Of a DNA stretch of 64,000 bases, positions 8,381 through 16,375 are shown piece after piece. The stretch's first letter is position 1; each line of letters starts with the position of its first letter. A program made the position numbers and the translations under genes. Below the pieces are notes generated by a model. It worked only from the letters and a program-made list of their open reading frames with translations. It was not told the origin of the DNA and did no database searches. The stretch lies in contig NZ_PGLR01000019.1 in NCBI RefSeq assembly GCF_002803095.1, positions 44,807 through 108,806 of the forward strand, given 5' to 3'. The stretch comes from Pseudomonas sp. ZH-FAD. GTDB taxonomy: Bacteria; Pseudomonadota; Gammaproteobacteria; Pseudomonadales; Pseudomonadaceae.

Positions 8381-9337
8381 TTACCTATAGCGCAACAATC
8401 CTGCAGGCGTCGCCCAGTATTGCGCGTCGTCCAGTACCGCTTCGTCAGCGCGCAGCAGCGGCGGCAGTTCGGCCTTGAGAAACTCCACCCAGGTGCGGGT
8501 CTTGGCATCGAGAAAGCGTCGCGACGGATACATCGCATAGATGTTCAGGGCGCGCAGCCGGTGCTGCGGCAGGATGCGCAGCAGGCGTCCTTCACGCAGC
8601 GGCTGGCTGGCGACGAACGAAGGCAGCAGGCAGAAACCCATGCCGGCCTGGGCCGCCTTGACCAAGGCTTCAGCGACGTTGACCTGGAAGCACTCGGCCG
8701 GCAGCGCCTCCAGTTGCTCGTCGCCGAAATCCCATTGGCCACGGTACAGCGGGTCGGTCAGGCGCAGGTAGCGGTGCTGCTGCAGATCGCTCGGCTGCTG
8801 CGGGATGCCATGCTGGGCCAGGTAGCTGGGGGCGGCGCAGAGTACGCTGTAGACCGGGCCCAGGCGTTGCGCGACCAGTTGCGAGTCCGGCAGGTCGCGG
8901 GCGAAGGCGACGGTCACGTCGTGGCCGTCTTCGAGCAGATCAGGGGTGCGTTGCGCCAGGGTCAGTTCGACCACCACCTGTGGATAACGCTCGGCGTAGC
9001 GGGCGATCAACGGCGTCAGGTGCTGCAGCCCGAGGCCGGTCATGGTGTGCACGCGCAGGCGACCGCTGGGGGTGTGGTGGGCGCCGCGCGCTTCGGCGTC
9101 GGCTTCGTCGATCTGGCCAAGAATCTGCCGGCAGCGCTCCAGATAGCGCTCGCCGGTTTCGGTCAGCGCCAGGCGCCGCGTGGTGCGCTGCAGCAGGCGC
9201 GCCTGCAGGTGTTGTTCCAGCTCGGTGATCAGTCGCGATACCTGCGCGGTGGACAGATCCAGCGTCTGGGCAGCGGCAGTGAAGCTGCCGCGCTCGACCA
9301 CCTGAACGAACACGCGCATCGCATGCAGGGTATCCAT
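8381..9337 (-). CDS. LysR-family transcriptional regulator (CrgA-like)
   Basis: 318 aa. N-terminal helix-turn-helix (MDTLHAMRVFVQVVERGSFT, STAQVSRLITELEQHL), then LLQRTTRRLALTETGERY, a hallmark of the CrgA-type LysR group, and an effector-binding domain from ~92. It has no divergently transcribed partner: the gene to its right (the lysE/ACT pair) runs in the same direction and ends 50 bp before its start. The target is not evident from context. Confidence 0.9.
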   Translation of the reverse strand: MDTLHAMRVFVQVVERGSFTAAAQTLDLSTAQVSRLITELEQHLQARLLQRTTRRLALTETGERYLERCRQILGQIDEADAEARGAHHTPSGRLRVHTMTGLGLQHLTPLIARYAERYPQVVVELTLAQRTPDLLEDGHDVTVAFARDLPDSQLVAQRLGPVYSVLCAAPSYLAQHGIPQQPSDLQQHRYLRLTDPLYRGQWDFGDEQLEALPAECFQVNVAEALVKAAQAGMGFCLLPSFVASQPLREGRLLRILPQHRLRALNIYAMYPSRRFLDAKTRTWVEFLKAELPPLLRADEAVLDDAQYWATPAGLLRYR

Positions 9338-9386
9338 TGTTGCTCCTGGCGTAATAGGCCAGACGCATTATGCGCGACTGCGAACC

Positions 9387-9989
9387 TTACAACGCACCCA
9401 GAATCAATTGCGCTGCCACCGCGAACATCATCGCCGCCACGCCCAGATCGATCAGGCGCCAGGTCAATGGCTTTGCCAGCCAGGGCGCCAGCCAGGCCGC
9501 GCCGAGCGCCAGAGCGCTGAACCAGAGAAAGGAGGCGCTGGCAGCCCCCGCCGCATACGCGCCAGGTTCAGGTTGCTGGGCGCCGAGTGAGCCGATCAGC
9601 AGCACGGTATCCAGATAGACGTGCGGGTTGAGCAGGGTGACCGCCAGCGCTGCGAGCATCACCGCACGCAATGAGCGCGGTTCGCTGCCGGCCGCCTGCA
9701 GCGATTGCGGGCGCGCGGCGCGCAGCAGCGCCTGGCTGCCATACCAGATCAGGAAGGCGGCGCCGCCCCAGCGGGCGATGGCCAGCAGCGCCGGGCTCTG
9801 CGCCAGCAGGGTGGCCAGGCCGAAGACGCCGGCAGCGACCAGCACGGCATCGCAGATGATGCACAGCAGGGCAACCGGGACGTGGTGTTCACGACGCAGG
9901 CTTTGCGCCAGAACGAAGGCGTTCTGCGCACCGATGGCCATGATCAGACCGATGGCCACCAGCAGGCCGTTGCTATAGCTCTGCCACAT
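9387..9989 (-). CDS. LysE/ArgO-family amino acid exporter
   Basis: 200 aa, six hydrophobic segments. The N-terminal GLIMAIGAQNAFVLAQSLRR (about 15-34) is the conserved LysE/ArgO signature, and LLNPHVYLDTVLLIGSLG near the middle is the second conserved block. It exports basic amino acids such as arginine or lysine, relieving excess. The ATG at 9987-9989 overlaps the TGA of the ACT-domain gene upstream by one base (TGATG), so the two are translationally coupled; a GTG one codon earlier is possible. An ArgP/LysG-like regulator is encoded divergently at 10497, the standard arrangement for this exporter class. Confidence 0.92.
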   Translation of the reverse strand: MWQSYSNGLLVAIGLIMAIGAQNAFVLAQSLRREHHVPVALLCIICDAVLVAAGVFGLATLLAQSPALLAIARWGGAAFLIWYGSQALLRAARPQSLQAAGSEPRSLRAVMLAALAVTLLNPHVYLDTVLLIGSLGAQQPEPGAYAAGAASASFLWFSALALGAAWLAPWLAKPLTWRLIDLGVAAMMFAVAAQLILGAL

Positions 9990-10402
9990 CACACGGGCTC
10001 CGGCATGGACGCCGCCGACAGGGCGCGCAGGGTGGAGAGCGCCCGTTCGGCTCGTTCGCTGGGCACGAAGATATGGTCGTGATGAAAGCCGGCGACCACG
10101 TTGCAGCTGATGCCGGCCTGCGCCAGGGCGGCGGAAAAGGAAGCAGTAAGACCCACGGCCGCCAGCGACGAATGCACCTCAAGGGTGATCCAGGCGGCGA
10201 CGTAGTCGTAGCTCAGGCCATGAGCATCGGCGATTTCGCGCGTCAGCACCAGGCTCAGACCTTCAGGCTCGCGCATGCTGGCGAGCGGCTGCAGGGCGCT
10301 GCAGTCATGCTCGGCTGGGACACAGCAGAACACGTACTGACCGGGATTGAGCTGCGGCGTCATGCTCTGCAGCAGGCATGCGAGGTTGGTTTCGCCAGAC
10401 AT
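9989..10402 (-). CDS. ACT domain-containing protein
   Basis: 137 aa. Start chosen at ATG 10402 (MSGETNLACLLQ), preceded by CAGGAGCC; a 26-residue extension upstream is open but would run into the divergent promoter. The sequence has two ACT-like halves: residues ~18-65 (PGQYVFCCVP, SLVLTREIAD) and ~70-125 (AAWITLEVHSSLAAVGLTAS, AGISCNVVAGFHHDHIFVP). Stand-alone ACT proteins of this type are usually amino acid sensors of unknown partner. Coupling to the LysE-type exporter suggests it senses the exported amino acid or modulates transport; this is inference. Confidence 0.8.
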   Translation of the reverse strand: MSGETNLACLLQSMTPQLNPGQYVFCCVPAEHDCSALQPLASMREPEGLSLVLTREIADAHGLSYDYVAAWITLEVHSSLAAVGLTASFSAALAQAGISCNVVAGFHHDHIFVPSERAERALSTLRALSAASMPEPV

Positions 10403-10496
10403 GGCGGGCTCCTGATGGGGTTGAATGCTGGCGAGTCTGCTGTGTGTGGATGTATAAGAGAAACCAATATTGCTGATCACTCATTAGGAAAATCGA

Positions 10497-11399
10497 TTGT
10501 TCGATTACAAACTTCTCGCCGCTCTGGCCGCGGTGGTGGAGCAGGCCGGCTTCGAACGCGCGGCGCAGGTGCTGGGGCTGTCGCAGTCGGCGGTGTCGCA
10601 ACGCATCAAGTTGCTCGAAGCACGGGTCGGCCAGCCGGTGCTGGTGCGCGCGACGCCGCCAGCGCCTACCGAAATCGGTCGGCGCCTGCTCAACCACGTG
10701 CAGCAGGTGCGCCTGCTCGAACGCGACCTGCAAGGCCAGGTGCCGGGGCTAGATGAACAGGCCTTGCCCGAGCGCCTGCGCATCGCCATCAACGCCGACA
10801 GCCTGGCGACCTGGTGGGCGGCGGCGACCGCCGAATTCTGTGCCGCTCAGCAGGTGTTGATGGAGCTGGTGGTGGAGGATCAGGAGGTCGGTCTCAAGCG
10901 CATGCGCGCGGGCGAGGTGGCTGGTTGCGTGTGTGCCGCCGAGCGCCCGGTGGCGGGTGCGCGCAGTCTGGCGCTGGGGGCGATGCGCTATCGCGCGCTG
11001 GCCAGCCCGGCCTTCATCGCCCGGCATTTTGCCGCTGGCGTCAGCGCTGACGCGCTGGTGCGTGCGCCAGCCATCGTTTACGGCCCGGATGATCAGTTGC
11101 AGCATCGTTATCTGGCAGGCCTCGGTGTCACCGGTGCTTTTGCCTATCACCTGTGCCCCTCGTCCGAAGGCTTCGTGCGTCTCGCTGAAGGCGGTTTGGG
11201 CTGGGGCCTGGTGCCGGAACTGCAGGTGCGCGAGGAGCTGGCCAGCGGCAGGCTGGTGGATCTGCTGCCCGAGCGCTTCATCGATGTGCCGTTGTACTGG
11301 CACCATTGGCGCAATGGCGGCGAATTGCTCAGCGAGCTGACCGAACGCCTGCGTCGCGCAGCCGGCGGCGCGCTGGTGCAGGCGCAACCCGGGCCGTAG
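10497..11399 (+). CDS. argP: ArgP/LysG-type LysR transcriptional regulator
   Basis: 300 aa, starting at TTG 10497 (MFDYKLLAALAAVVEQ); TTAGGAAA lies 6 nt upstream and no ATG is available in frame nearby. Helix-turn-helix at residues ~17-36 (GFERAAQVLGLSQSAVSQR) and an effector domain beyond ~90. The combination ERAAQVLGLSQSAVSQRIK plus divergent orientation to lysE identifies the ArgP/LysG/IciA branch, which activates basic amino acid export in response to lysine or arginine. Only 94 bp separate it from the ACT-lysE pair, so both directions share one control region. The symbol is by family, not proven orthology. Confidence 0.85.
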   Translation: MFDYKLLAALAAVVEQAGFERAAQVLGLSQSAVSQRIKLLEARVGQPVLVRATPPAPTEIGRRLLNHVQQVRLLERDLQGQVPGLDEQALPERLRIAINADSLATWWAAATAEFCAAQQVLMELVVEDQEVGLKRMRAGEVAGCVCAAERPVAGARSLALGAMRYRALASPAFIARHFAAGVSADALVRAPAIVYGPDDQLQHRYLAGLGVTGAFAYHLCPSSEGFVRLAEGGLGWGLVPELQVREELASGRLVDLLPERFIDVPLYWHHWRNGGELLSELTERLRRAAGGALVQAQPGP

Positions 11400-11505
11400 G
11401 GTTCGCGGGTTAGGCTTGCCGGGTCGTCGTTCTGGCCGCCGCCGACAGCGCGCAACCGAGGTGGCGCTGCTAGAGTGCGGCAACTACAAGAATCAATGGT
11501 AGGGG

Positions 11506-12510
11506 ATGGCGATGAAGATTCTGGTCACCGGCGCGAGTGGCTTCATCGGGGGGCGCTTCGCTCGTTTCGCGCTCGAACAGGGCCTGGACGTGCGGGTCAA
11601 CGGCCGTCGTGCCGAGGGCGTGCAGCATCTGATCAAGCGCGGCGCCGAGTTCGTCCAGGGCGATCTGGGGGATGCCGAGCTTGCGCAGGCGCTGTGCCGG
11701 GATGTCGAGGCCGTGGTGCACTGCGCGGGCGCGGTGGGCGTGTGGGGCGACTATGCGCATTTTCATCAGGCCAACGTCACGGTCACCGAGAATGTCGTCG
11801 ATGCCTGCCTCAAACAGAAGGTGCGGCGCCTGGTGCATCTGTCCTCACCGTCGATCTATTTCGATGGCAAGTCCCATGTCGATATTCGCGAGGAGCAGGT
11901 GCCCAAGCGCTTCTCCGATCACTACGGCAAGACCAAGTACCTGGCCGAGCAGCAGGTGTTCGCCGCGCAGGAGTTCGGCCTGGAGGTGATCGCCCTGCGT
12001 CCGCGCTTCGTCACCGGCGCGGGTGATACCAGCATCTTCCCGCGCTTGATCGGCATGCAGCGCAAGGGGCGCCTGGCGATCATCGGCAATGGTCTGAACA
12101 AGGTCGACTTCACCAACGTGCACAATCTCAACGACGCCTTGCTCAGCTCGCTGCAGGTGGGCGGGGCGGCGCTCGGCCAGGTGTACAACATCAGCAACGG
12201 CGCGCCGGTGCCGCTGTGGGACGTGGTCAATTACGTGCTGCGCCGCCTGGAGTTGCCGCCGGTGACGCGGCATGTGCCGTTCCCGCTGGCCTACGCCGCG
12301 GCGACGCTCAACGAAGGCGTGTGTCGGGTGCTGCCGGGGCGGCCCGAACCGAGTCTGTTTCGCCTTGGTGTGGCGGTGATGGCCAGGGATTTCTCCCTGA
12401 ACATCGACCGTGCCCGCGAGTACCTTGGCTACGAACCCCGGGCCAGTCTGTGGGATGCACTGGATGAATTCTGCACCTGGTGGCAGGCGCAGATGGGACC
12501 TCAGGCGTAG
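11506..12510 (+). CDS. NAD(P)-dependent epimerase/dehydratase, extended SDR (3-beta-HSD-like)
   Basis: 334 aa. The Rossmann glycine motif TGASGFIGG is at residues 8-16; the catalytic pair is in HYGKTKYLAEQQ (YxxxK, with a serine in HLSSPS upstream). GDLGDAE and FVTGAGDTSIFPRLI are typical extended-SDR blocks. Members oxidise or reduce sugar nucleotides, sterols or beta-keto acids; the closest look is to the 3-beta-hydroxysteroid dehydrogenase/OleD-like group. GGGGATGGCGATGAAG gives two possible ATGs two codons apart; I use the first. Its end overlaps the convergent gene at 12501 by 10 bp. Substrate unknown. Confidence 0.8.
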   Translation: MAMKILVTGASGFIGGRFARFALEQGLDVRVNGRRAEGVQHLIKRGAEFVQGDLGDAELAQALCRDVEAVVHCAGAVGVWGDYAHFHQANVTVTENVVDACLKQKVRRLVHLSSPSIYFDGKSHVDIREEQVPKRFSDHYGKTKYLAEQQVFAAQEFGLEVIALRPRFVTGAGDTSIFPRLIGMQRKGRLAIIGNGLNKVDFTNVHNLNDALLSSLQVGGAALGQVYNISNGAPVPLWDVVNYVLRRLELPPVTRHVPFPLAYAAATLNEGVCRVLPGRPEPSLFRLGVAVMARDFSLNIDRAREYLGYEPRASLWDALDEFCTWWQAQMGPQA

Positions 12511-12788
12511 ATGCGTTGGCCGCGATAGATGCGTACCGAGCCGGTTGGCGTGCCGACCGGTATCTCGACGGCGGCCAGTGGGGTGGCCGATGCGCGCTGC
12601 GGTTGATCGGACAGTTCGGCCAGACGCTGGCCGAGGCGGCGGGTTTCTTCATCGTCGGATTTCAGGCTGCCATCGAGCATGGCGCCGACCGCGTTGGGCT
12701 GGCTCAGGCGAATGTCCACGTCCTGCTCTTCGCGTAGACGGCGACGCAGCGCTTTCATGCAGTCCAGTACTTCTTTGTTCAGTTCCAT
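12501..12788 (-). CDS. Conserved small cytoplasmic protein, unknown function
   Basis: 95 aa from ATG 12788 (MELNKEVLDCMKALRRRLRE); GGGGGAAG sits 5 nt upstream of it, and a GTG two codons earlier is possible. Predicted soluble: an amphipathic helix at the N-terminus (residues 1-22), then DIRLSQPNAV, SDDEETRRLGQRLAEL and a short beta-like C-terminus (GSVRIYRGQRIYA). No membrane segment or catalytic motif. It converges with the SDR gene with a 10-bp overlap at the 3' ends. I recognise the type as a Pseudomonas conserved hypothetical only. Confidence 0.7.
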   Translation of the reverse strand: MELNKEVLDCMKALRRRLREEQDVDIRLSQPNAVGAMLDGSLKSDDEETRRLGQRLAELSDQPQRASATPLAAVEIPVGTPTGSVRIYRGQRIYA

Positions 12789-13146
12789 TGCCACTTCCCC
12801 CGATTGGTTGAAGGGTCACGGACTTTGGCGTTCCACGCCTTCCGTAACCTGAACAGCCTCTTCCCTGCGGCTGTAACACCCGTTCGTGTTGTATTGCTTT
12901 GCAGAACTTTCAGGCCGCCTGCTGGCTTGTGAGCGACGCGCTATCGGCTCGTTCACGACGGGAGAAAAAGCAAAGTGCGTACCAGTTCATGTTTTGCGGA
13001 ACTGCTGGGCTGCAGGCGAGTCGATGGCCCTGTCGCGCCCTTCGTCGGTGCGCCGCGCACCTGCTTGGCGCGACGCTGATGGTGTAATGGCGAATCGGTA
13101 TACTGCGCGGCATTTCCGTTCATTCGTTCCAACCATAGGTCCGACC
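12789..13146. other. Divergent intergenic region (358 bp)
   Basis: Upstream of two divergent genes. A TATACT hexamer near 13099 could be a -10 for the right-hand gene but I see no matching -35. An open frame runs into the coiled-coil gene from 12886, but it lacks a ribosome-binding site and its translation is Cys/Arg-rich and atypical, so I do not treat it as coding. Confidence 0.4.
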
Positions 13147-13995
13147 ATGCGTAACGACGCCAACGACGAACTCGACAACCTGCCCAGCCTGACTCCGGAG
13201 CGCCGTGAGGATTTCGCCGAGCCGCGTGAGGAGCCCGCCGCGCGCAGCAGCCGCGTGACCAGCAGCAAGGCTGCAGTGGCCAAGGGCGCCAGTACCGGGC
13301 CGCTGTGGGCGCTGGTTGGCGCGCTGAGTTTCGCCCTGGCCGGCCTGGGCTGGTGGAGCCTGCAGCAGATCGGCCTGATGGAGCAGCGCCTGGTGGCGAC
13401 CCAGGAAAGCTTCGCGCGCATCAGCGAGGAGGCGGCCGGACGAATTCAGGATATTTCCGGCAAGGTGGTGGCCACCGAGTCCAACGTCACCAGCGGCAGC
13501 GAGGCACTCAAGCTGCAGGTCAAGCAGCTGGAAAATCGCCTGGCCGAGCTGGGCAAGCAGCAACAGCAGAGCGCCACGGCGCAAGCAGCGCTGGACAAGC
13601 GTATCGAGCAGTTGGGTGCGGAGCTCAAGAGTGGCATCGGCGCCAGCGCCGACTTCGACAAGCGTCTGCAGGCGCTCTCCACCGAGCAGGCAGCGCTGAA
13701 ATCCGCCCAGGCGGACGTCAAGGCGACCCAGGCCGAACTGGCCAAGCTCGATACCCGCATCAAGGCCCTCGGTGGCGATATCGATGCGCTGAAGAAGCAG
13801 GGCAATCCGGCGCAATCGATCCGTAGCCTGGAGCAGGATCTGCTGGTGCTGCGCAGCGAGCTGGACAACCGCCCGGCCGCCAGTGCCGGGCCGAATACCG
13901 CCGAGTTCGATGCCTTCCGCGCGCAGATGACGCGCAACATCAATACCCTGCAGAGCCAGGTGGTGAATCTGCAGCAGCAGATCAATCAGCGCTGA
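13147..13995 (+). CDS. Membrane-anchored coiled-coil protein, unknown function
   Basis: 282 aa from ATG 13147 (MRNDANDELDNLPSLTPERR); the open frame extends 261 nt further upstream but without coding character. Residues ~1-50 are charged and probably cytoplasmic, ~52-72 form one transmembrane helix (LWALVGALSFALAGLGWWSL), and the rest (~75-282) is a long helical, heptad-rich region with LENRLAELGKQQQQ, LDKRIEQLGAELK and a terminal QSQVVNLQQQINQR. This is the layout of a single-pass protein with a periplasmic coiled coil. Conserved hypotheticals of this kind are common in Pseudomonas. A strong terminator follows, so it is likely monocistronic. Confidence 0.8.
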   Translation: MRNDANDELDNLPSLTPERREDFAEPREEPAARSSRVTSSKAAVAKGASTGPLWALVGALSFALAGLGWWSLQQIGLMEQRLVATQESFARISEEAAGRIQDISGKVVATESNVTSGSEALKLQVKQLENRLAELGKQQQQSATAQAALDKRIEQLGAELKSGIGASADFDKRLQALSTEQAALKSAQADVKATQAELAKLDTRIKALGGDIDALKKQGNPAQSIRSLEQDLLVLRSELDNRPAASAGPNTAEFDAFRAQMTRNINTLQSQVVNLQQQINQR

Positions 13996-14010
13996 GTGCC
14001 ACCATCTCGA

Positions 14011-14045
14011 TAAACGAACGCCCCGCAATGCGGGGCGTTCGTTTA
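14011..14045. terminator. Bidirectional rho-independent terminator
   Basis: A perfect 16-bp stem (TAAACGAACGCCCCGC, loop AAT, then its complement) ending in a short T/A-rich tail on both strands. It sits between the coiled-coil gene and the convergent xenB and can serve both. Confidence 0.9.
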
Positions 14046-14049
14046 TTGG

Positions 14050-14106
14050 TCGCGGCTAAAGCCCCTCCCACAGGATATCGCTTGCGGGAGGTGCATTAGC
14101 TGCGAT
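14050..14106. repeat. REP-type palindromic repeat
   Basis: GCGGCTAAAGCCCCTCCCACA followed by an imperfect complement (gcgggaggtgcattagctgcg). The GCTAAAGCCCCTCCCACA core is a recurrent Pseudomonas intergenic repeat; a related copy is at 16289-16340. Confidence 0.7.
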
Positions 14107-14107
14107 C

Positions 14108-15157
14108 TTACAGACGCGGATAGTCGATATAGCCGACCGGGCCGGAGCCGTAGAAGGTTTCCGGGTGCGGCTCGTTCAGCGCGGCGTCCTGTTCCAGGCG
14201 TTGCGGCAGGTCCGGGTTGGCTATGAAGGGGATGCCGAAAGCCACGGCATCAGCCTTGCCTTCGGCCAGCCAGGCGTTGGCCTGATCCTTGGTGAAGCGT
14301 TCGTTGGCGATGAATACGCCGCCGAATTCCTTCTTCAGTTGCGGCGTCAGGCTGTCGTCGTCGGCTTTTTCGCGAGCGCAGATGAAGGCGATGCCGCGTT
14401 TGCCCAGCTCGCGAGCGACGTAGCCGAAGGTTTCGCCGCGGTTGGCGTCACCCATGTCGTGCGAATCGGCACGCGGTGCCAGGTGTACGCCGACGCGGCC
14501 GGCGCCCCATACCGAGATGGCTGCATCGGTCACTTCCAGCAGCAGACGCGCGCGGTTCTCGACGCTGCCACCGTAGCGGTCGGTGCGCTGGTTGGTGCTG
14601 CTCTGCAGGAACTGGTCGAGCAGGTAACCGTTGGCACCGTGGATTTCCACACCATCGAAACCGGCGGCCATGGCGTTCTCGGCGCCTTGACGATAAGCCT
14701 CGACGATATCGGCGATTTCTTCGGTCTCCAGTGCACGTGGGGTAACGAAGTCCTTGATCGGGCGCACCAGGCTGACGTGGCCGGCCGGCTGGATCGCGCT
14801 GGGAGCGACCGGCAGTTCGCCGTTCAGGTAGATGGGGTCGGAGATGCGGCCGACGTGCCACAGCTGCAGGACGATCTTGCCGCCATGGGCGTGTATCGCC
14901 TGGGTGATGTTGCTCCAGCCGCGGATCTGCGCATCCGACCAGATGCCGGGGGTGTTCGGGTAGCCCACGCCCATCGGCGTGACAGCAGTGGCTTCGCTGA
15001 TGATCAGGCCGGCCGAGGCGCGCTGCACGTAGTACTCGGCCATCAGCGCGTTGGGCACGCGGCCTTCGTCGGCGCGGCAGCGGGTCAGCGGCGCCATGAT
15101 GATGCGGTTGTTCAGGTGCAGATCACCGATCTGGATGGGGTCGAACAGTGTGGGCAT
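14108..15157 (-). CDS. xenB: Xenobiotic reductase B, Old Yellow Enzyme family
   Basis: 349 aa, the length of Pseudomonas XenB. FMN-dependent, NADPH-driven reductase acting on activated C=C bonds, nitro compounds and nitrate esters. The N-terminus (MPTLFDPIQIGDLHLNNRII, APLTRCRAD) and the active-site pair His173/Asn176 in EIHGANGYLLDQFLQSSTN place it in the classical His/Asn OYE group together with NemA and XenB. The barrel ends with the phosphate-binding region and a C-terminal VGYIDYPRL. An ArsR-type regulator gene lies 27 bp upstream in the same direction, suggesting one transcript under ArsR control. NemA-like maleimide reductase is the alternative name for the same fold and chemistry. Confidence 0.9.
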   Translation of the reverse strand: MPTLFDPIQIGDLHLNNRIIMAPLTRCRADEGRVPNALMAEYYVQRASAGLIISEATAVTPMGVGYPNTPGIWSDAQIRGWSNITQAIHAHGGKIVLQLWHVGRISDPIYLNGELPVAPSAIQPAGHVSLVRPIKDFVTPRALETEEIADIVEAYRQGAENAMAAGFDGVEIHGANGYLLDQFLQSSTNQRTDRYGGSVENRARLLLEVTDAAISVWGAGRVGVHLAPRADSHDMGDANRGETFGYVARELGKRGIAFICAREKADDDSLTPQLKKEFGGVFIANERFTKDQANAWLAEGKADAVAFGIPFIANPDLPQRLEQDAALNEPHPETFYGSGPVGYIDYPRL

Positions 15158-15184
15158 GGTGGTTTCTCCGAGGGAAAGGTCAAA

Positions 15185-15505
15185 TCAGAGTTGCTGGCCG
15201 AGGCGCTCGACGAAAGCCTGGATCAGCTCGTCGTTGCGCTTGAAGAAGTGCCACTGGCCGACCTTGCGACTGGTCACCAGACCGGCGCGTTGCAGGGTGG
15301 TCAGATGGGCGGAAACGGTGGATTGCGACAGCCCGGTGCGCAGGAAAATCTTGCCGGCGCACACGCCGATCTCCAGCGGGTGATCCTGTTCGGCGAAGTT
15401 GAGCTCGGGCTCCTTCAGCCAGTCGAGGATGTCGCGGCGTACTGGGTGGGCGAGGGCCTTGATGATGGTGTCGATGTCCATGGCGGTGTCGGTGTGTATC
15501 GTCAT
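15185..15505 (-). CDS. ArsR-family regulator of the xenB operon
   Basis: 106 aa from ATG 15505 (MTIHTDTAMDIDTIIKALAH); AAGG lies 8 nt upstream. A winged helix with ALAHPVRRDILDWL and the recognition helix SQSTVSAHLTTLQRAGLV. Two cysteines or the classic metal-binding ELCVCDL are absent; one cysteine is present (Cys49-50 region, GVCAGK), so it may sense electrophiles rather than metals. It is first gene before xenB. A 7-bp inverted repeat overlaps its own leader at 15517-15538 and probably is its operator. Confidence 0.88.
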   Translation of the reverse strand: MTIHTDTAMDIDTIIKALAHPVRRDILDWLKEPELNFAEQDHPLEIGVCAGKIFLRTGLSQSTVSAHLTTLQRAGLVTSRKVGQWHFFKRNDELIQAFVERLGQQL

Positions 15506-15516
15506 GGGGCGAACCT

Positions 15517-15538
15517 TATATCGTCTTTGAGCGATATA
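15517..15538. promoter_or_regulatory. Probable ArsR operator: TATATCG-N8-CGATATA
   Basis: Perfect 7-bp inverted repeat with an 8-bp spacer, 12 bp upstream of the ArsR start codon. Position and symmetry suit repression by the dimeric regulator. Confidence 0.7.
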
Positions 15539-15607
15539 CAGATTGATTGTGCCAATAGTCTCCATCAACGGCTTCGATTGTCCTGCTCAGGGCGGTAAGC
15601 TCGTGTC

Positions 15608-16192
15608 ATGAACTACCTGGCCCATCTTCATCTTGGCGGCGATGCGCCGCCGCAACTGCTCGGCAGCCTGTATGGCGACTTCGTCAAGGGCCCCCTGGCC
15701 GGACGCTGGCCGACTGAGATCGAAGCGGCCATCCGCCTGCACCGGCGCATCGACGCCTTTACCGACAGCCACCCGCTACAGGCACGCGCGCGTGCCCGGT
15801 TTCCCGCCGCGCGGCGACGCACGGCCGGCATGCTGCTGGACCTGTTCTTCGACCATTGCCTGGCCCGCGATTGGGCCGAGTATGCGGCGCAGCCGCTGGA
15901 CCATTTCACCCGCGAGGTGTACCGGGTGCTGGCCGCCGAGGCCGAGCTGCCAGGGCGCCTGGCGCTGATGGCGCCGCGCATGGCGGCGCAGGACTGGCTG
16001 GGCAGCTACCGCGAGTTCGCGGTGCTGGAGCAGGTGATCGCTGGCATGCAGCGACGGCTGTCGCGGCCGCAGTTGCTCGACGGCAGCCTGGCGGAGTTGG
16101 AGCGGCTGTACGAGCCGCTCAGTGAGGACTTCAGTGCCTTCTACCCCGAACTGATGGCCTTCGCCGAGGCCGAACTGAACGCATCGAGGTAG
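15608..16192 (+). CDS. acpH: Acyl carrier protein phosphodiesterase (AcpH family)
   Basis: 194 aa. Removes 4'-phosphopantetheine from holo-ACP. The N-terminus MNYLAHLHLG and GSLYGDFVKGPLAGRWP, then RLHRRIDAFTDSHP and LLDLFFDHCLARDW, are the conserved blocks of the DUF479/AcpH family, a metal-dependent HD-like fold with the His/Asp residues (H6, H8, D24, D52, D81-H82 region) kept. Length matches the usual ~193 aa. It starts 40 bp from the end of an AT-rich stretch upstream and is divergent to the arsR-xenB operon. Confidence 0.88.
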   Translation: MNYLAHLHLGGDAPPQLLGSLYGDFVKGPLAGRWPTEIEAAIRLHRRIDAFTDSHPLQARARARFPAARRRTAGMLLDLFFDHCLARDWAEYAAQPLDHFTREVYRVLAAEAELPGRLALMAPRMAAQDWLGSYREFAVLEQVIAGMQRRLSRPQLLDGSLAELERLYEPLSEDFSAFYPELMAFAEAELNASR

Positions 16193-16206
16193 CGGCGGTG
16201 CGCGCA

Positions 16207-16248
16207 GCGCACCCTACATGTGAACCGAGTCTGGACCGTAGGGTGCGC
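16207..16248. repeat. Palindromic intergenic repeat
   Basis: GCGCACCCTAC (16207-16217) pairs with GTAGGGTGCGC (16238-16248). A typical Pseudomonas REP-like inverted repeat downstream of acpH; it could also act as a transcription barrier between the convergent acpH and ATPase genes. Confidence 0.7.
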
Positions 16249-16288
16249 CGTGCGCACCAGGGCTTTCGCCGCTGCGACGTTCGCTGCC

Positions 16289-16340
16289 AAAGCGCCTCCC
16301 ACCAGGTTTCGCGTCGGGCGCTGTGGGAGGGGCGTCAGCC
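16289..16340. repeat. REP-type repeat, CTCCCAC/GTGGGAG family
   Basis: GCGCCTCCCAC near 16292 pairs imperfectly with GTGGGAGGGGC at 16323-16333, ending in cagccgcga. Same family as the element at 14050. Confidence 0.65.
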
Positions 16341-16375
16341 GCGACGACCATCACTGCAATCTCTCCTTCAGCGGC

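Noticed and set aside
12886..13146. Extended N-terminus of the coiled-coil gene
   Set aside because: No ribosome-binding site and Cys/Arg-rich composition; ATG 13147 gives a sensible protein.
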